DNA of 64,000 nucleotides. Origin: Actibacterium sp. XHP0104 (GTDB lineage: Bacteria > Pseudomonadota > Alphaproteobacteria > Rhodobacterales > Rhodobacteraceae). The position numbers and the translations under genes are program-made. The notes under the pieces are model-generated. The model ran no database searches, was not told where the DNA came from, and saw nothing but the letters and a program-made list of their open reading frames with translations. Of this stretch, positions 61,807 to 64,000 are shown in pieces. How positions within the stretch are numbered: position 1 is the first letter of the stretch; every line of letters begins with the position of its first letter. Location of the stretch: positions 186,001 to 250,000 of the forward strand of contig NZ_JAOWLE010000001.1 of NCBI RefSeq assembly GCF_025751515.1, in the 5' to 3' direction.

Positions 61807-62309
61807 CCCGTCTTGCGGCCCTGTTCTGGGTGATGCTGGGCCTGCCGGCGCTGGCGCAACAGGGGGCGATTGAGGTCGCGCCGCTGGAAGAGCCCGCAGC
61901 CGAGACCGAGCCCTTTGTCCCCGATTACTCTGCTCCCGGTTTCGTGCCGGCCGATCGTGGCGATATCGGCTTTCGTGGCGAGGTCATCATTCCCAATATC
62001 GAGGAAGAGCGCGCCGAGACCGCCTCTGGGGGCATTGTGCGCGTGCTGGATCGTGTGTCGGGGCGGCTGAGCGATCTGGAACTGGCGAATGGCCAGACCA
62101 CCACGATGGGACGGATCGAGATTTCGCTTAGTGAATGCCGCTATCCGGCCGATAACCCGGCGTCGGATGCCTATGCCTATCTGACGATCCGCAATGCCGG
62201 CGAGGCGGCGCAGGTGTTCGAGGGGTGGATGATCGCCTCTAGTCCCGCGCTGAACGCGCTGGACCATTCGCGCTATGACGTCTGGGTCATGCGCTGCACC
62301 AGCTCCTGA
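61803..62309 (+). CDS. DUF2155 domain secreted protein
   Basis: A 168-residue protein with a signal peptide (RLAALFWVMLGLPALAQ). The C-terminal 90 residues are DUF2155: RVLDRVSGRLSDLELANGQT, LSECRYPADNPASDAYAYL and VFEGWMIASSPALNALDHSR. The two Cys (ECRY, MRCTS) likely form a disulfide. Predicted periplasmic or envelope role near MlaD. Its last 37 bp overlap the end of aat on the opposite strand. Confidence 0.9.
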   Translation: MTRLAALFWVMLGLPALAQQGAIEVAPLEEPAAETEPFVPDYSAPGFVPADRGDIGFRGEVIIPNIEEERAETASGGIVRVLDRVSGRLSDLELANGQTTTMGRIEISLSECRYPADNPASDAYAYLTIRNAGEAAQVFEGWMIASSPALNALDHSRYDVWVMRCTSS

Positions 62310-62914
62310 GGTGAGGGCGTCGCGGGGCGGTTGAAATGCCCCGCCACCCGTAGCGCATTGGCCAGCATGGTGCGATAGTGCGCGCGCGGGATTTCGACCC
62401 CGCCAAGGCTGGCCAGATGCGGCGTCAGGAATTGCGTGTCGAGCAGGCGATAGCCGCCCTGGCGCAGCCGGTCGACCAGATAGGCCAGCGCGATCTTTGA
62501 CGCGTCGCGGCGGCGCGAGAACATGCTTTCCCCGAAAAACGCCCCCATCAGCGCCACGCCATAGCAGCCGCCGATCAGCTCGTCGCCGTCCCAGATCTCG
62601 ATCGAATGGGCGTATCCCATCTGGTGCAGTTGCATGTAGAGGTCATAGATCGTGTCGTTGATCCAGGTTTCGTCGCGTGCGGCGCAGGCCTGCACGACCG
62701 CCGCGAAATCGCGGTCGACATAAACCTGGTGGGGGCTTTGACGGATGGTCTTGCGCAGGGATCGCGACAGGTGGAACCCGTCAAGCGGCAGGATGCCCCG
62801 CTCGCGCGGATCGACCCAGAAGATCTCCGGGTCGTCGCGCGAGTCGGACATCGGGAAAATCCCGGCCGCGTAGGCATTGAGCAACAGGTCTGGAGTCAGC
62901 TCCAGATCGCTCAT
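62273..62914 (-). CDS. aat: Leucyl/phenylalanyl-tRNA--protein transferase
   Basis: A 213-residue transferase that attaches Leu or Phe from tRNA to N-terminal Arg/Lys of proteins, marking them for ClpAP (N-degron). LLNAYAAGIFPMSDSRDDPE, FWVDPRERGILPLDGFHLSR and ELIGGCYGVALMGAFFGESM are diagnostic. It lies 6 nt downstream of accC and converges on DUF2155 with a 37-bp overlap. The nearby ClpXP genes do not include ClpA or ClpS. Confidence 0.95.
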   Translation of the reverse strand: MSDLELTPDLLLNAYAAGIFPMSDSRDDPEIFWVDPRERGILPLDGFHLSRSLRKTIRQSPHQVYVDRDFAAVVQACAARDETWINDTIYDLYMQLHQMGYAHSIEIWDGDELIGGCYGVALMGAFFGESMFSRRRDASKIALAYLVDRLRQGGYRLLDTQFLTPHLASLGGVEIPRAHYRTMLANALRVAGHFNRPATPSPQELVQRMTQTS

Positions 62915-62920
62915 CCGGGG

Positions 62921-64000
62921 TTACCCCTGCAGGTTGGTTTCCAGCCAGTGTTCCAGCCAGTGGATGTCGTAATTGCCCGAATGGATATCGGGCTCGTCCA
63001 GCAGGGCGTGGAACAGCGGCAGCGTGGTGTCGATGCCGTCGATGATCAGCTCGCTGAGCGCACGTTTAAGGCGCGACAGCGCCTCGGGGCGGTCGCGCCC
63101 GTGCACGATCAGCTTGCCGATCAGGCTGTCGTAATAGGGCGGGATCGAATAGCCGGTATAAAGCGCCGAATCCATCCGCACACCCAGACCGCCCGGCGCG
63201 TGGAACGCGGTGATCTTGCCCGGGCAGGGGGTGAATTTCGGCAGTTTCTCGGCGTTGATCCGCACCTCGATGGCGTGGCCGTTCAGTTCCAGATCGTCCT
63301 GGGAAAAGGACAGCGAGTGCCCTTCGGCCACACGGATCTGTTCACGCACCAGGTCGACGCCAAAGATACCTTCGGTGACCGGGTGTTCGACCTGAAGGCG
63401 GGTGTTCATCTCGATGAAATAGAACTCGCCATTCTCATACAGAAACTCGATCGTGCCGGCGCCGATATAGTTGATCTGGGCCACGGCGTCGGCGCAGATC
63501 TGGCCGATGCGGGCGCGGGTTTCGGCGTCGATGGCGGGGCCGGGGGCCTCTTCAAAGACTTTCTGGTGGCGGCGCTGCAGAGAGCAGTCGCGTTCGCCCA
63601 GATGCACGGCCTTGCCCTTGCCGTCGCCAAAGACCTGGATCTCGATATGACGGGGCTTGCCGAGATATTTCTCGATATAGACCTCGTCATTGCCGAAGGC
63701 GGCCTTGGATTCCGAACGCGCGGTCTGGAATGCGGTGTCGATATCCTTGGCGGTCTTGGCCAGCTTCATGCCGCGGCCGCCACCACCGGCGGTGGCCTTG
63801 ACGATGACCGGATAGCCGATTTCCTCGGCGACCTTGCGGGCCTCTTCAAGGGTGGGCACGCCGCCGTCCGAGCCGGGCACACAGGGCACGCCCAGGTTCT
63901 TCATGGTGTCCTTGGCGGTGATCTTGTCGCCCATCATGCGGATATGTTCGGCGGTGGGGCCGATAAAGGCGATATCGTGATCCTCGAGCACCTGAACGAA
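62921..64000 (-). CDS. accC: Acetyl-CoA carboxylase biotin carboxylase subunit (N-terminus beyond window)
   Basis: The visible 359 residues are the biotin carboxylase subunit of acetyl-CoA carboxylase, open at the right window edge; the first ~90 residues are missing. Seen are TAGGGGRGMKLAKTA (ATP-grasp Gly loop), HIEIQVFGDGKGKAVHLGER, GTIEFLYENGEFYFIEMNTR, and RLQVEHPVTEGIFGVDLV. It differs from pccA in lacking the biotinyl domain; the stop follows LETNLQG. With AccB and the AccAD transferase it makes malonyl-CoA for fatty acids. aat follows by 6 nt. Confidence 0.95.
   Translation of the reverse strand, partial: FVQVLEDHDIAFIGPTAEHIRMMGDKITAKDTMKNLGVPCVPGSDGGVPTLEEARKVAEEIGYPVIVKATAGGGGRGMKLAKTAKDIDTAFQTARSESKAAFGNDEVYIEKYLGKPRHIEIQVFGDGKGKAVHLGERDCSLQRRHQKVFEEAPGPAIDAETRARIGQICADAVAQINYIGAGTIEFLYENGEFYFIEMNTRLQVEHPVTEGIFGVDLVREQIRVAEGHSLSFSQDDLELNGHAIEVRINAEKLPKFTPCPGKITAFHAPGGLGVRMDSALYTGYSIPPYYDSLIGKLIVHGRDRPEALSRLKRALSELIIDGIDTTLPLFHALLDEPDIHSGNYDIHWLEHWLETNLQG

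Overview
The window is G+C-rich, almost gene-saturated alphaproteobacterial chromosome, most likely Rhodobacteraceae (Rhodobacter/Paracoccus/roseobacter type). Pointers are an NDUFA12-like complex I subunit, the NDUFA12-mlaD-DUF2155-aat-accC order, a PccR/ScfR-type regulator beside propionyl-CoA carboxylase, DUF2927 and DUF4174 proteins, an HdaA-type DnaA inactivator, a Hint_2 protein and FnrL-type operators. I see no prophage, insertion sequence, CRISPR array, rRNA or tRNA. The one RNA gene is RNase P RNA.

Layout. 1-9.6 kb: end of a LysR gene, dtd, then a long minus-strand run (TerC, a 27-aa membrane peptide, XpaC, TelA, a DUF2927 lipoprotein, an SPFH-GYF protein, a zinc-ribbon membrane protein) that looks like a membrane or metal stress system; then rluB, tadA and an MBL hydrolase. 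9.7-17.8 kb: gatCA, an Excalibur lipoprotein, a peptidoglycan amidase, rnpB, rpmG, a BI-1 protein, a LysR regulator, a quinone oxidoreductase and an XRE regulator. 17.9-28.3 kb: hisN with 8-oxoguanine deaminase, guanine deaminase, mgtE, 5-formyl-THF cyclo-ligase, a YmdB-like phosphoesterase, an SLC13 permease, yebC, a DMT exporter and a DUF465 protein behind an FnrL-type box.

28.3-39.8 kb is the propionate module: pccR, an MFS exporter, pccB, several small unknown genes, pccA and methylmalonyl-CoA mutase, which together take propionyl-CoA to succinyl-CoA. TTTGCAAA-type sites lie in front of both pccR and pccB. 39.8-48.7 kb: a compact RNA ligase, a DjlA-like protein, an EEP-family protein, Ppx/GppA, HdaA, an AI-2E-family permease, proS and a Hint-domain protein. 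48.8-58.1 kb: lolC/E-lolD, an FnrL-preceded cytochrome c, a K+-channel-like protein, a stand-alone ModE DNA-binding domain with modABC (two Mo-boxes), and a convergent YnjBCD-type ABC transporter. 58.2-64 kb: clpP-clpX, a Rid-family protein, NDUFA12, mlaD, DUF2155, aat, and accC running off the right end.

The observations I rate highest are the TerC-XpaC-TelA-SPFH operon, two FnrL promoters of matching geometry, the paired Mo-boxes around the modA promoter, a tandem TTGCAAAATGCA repeat that shares a 12-mer with the pccR leader, and a 69-bp low-G+C patch inside guanine deaminase. All assignments come from reading the sequence; no database search was possible.
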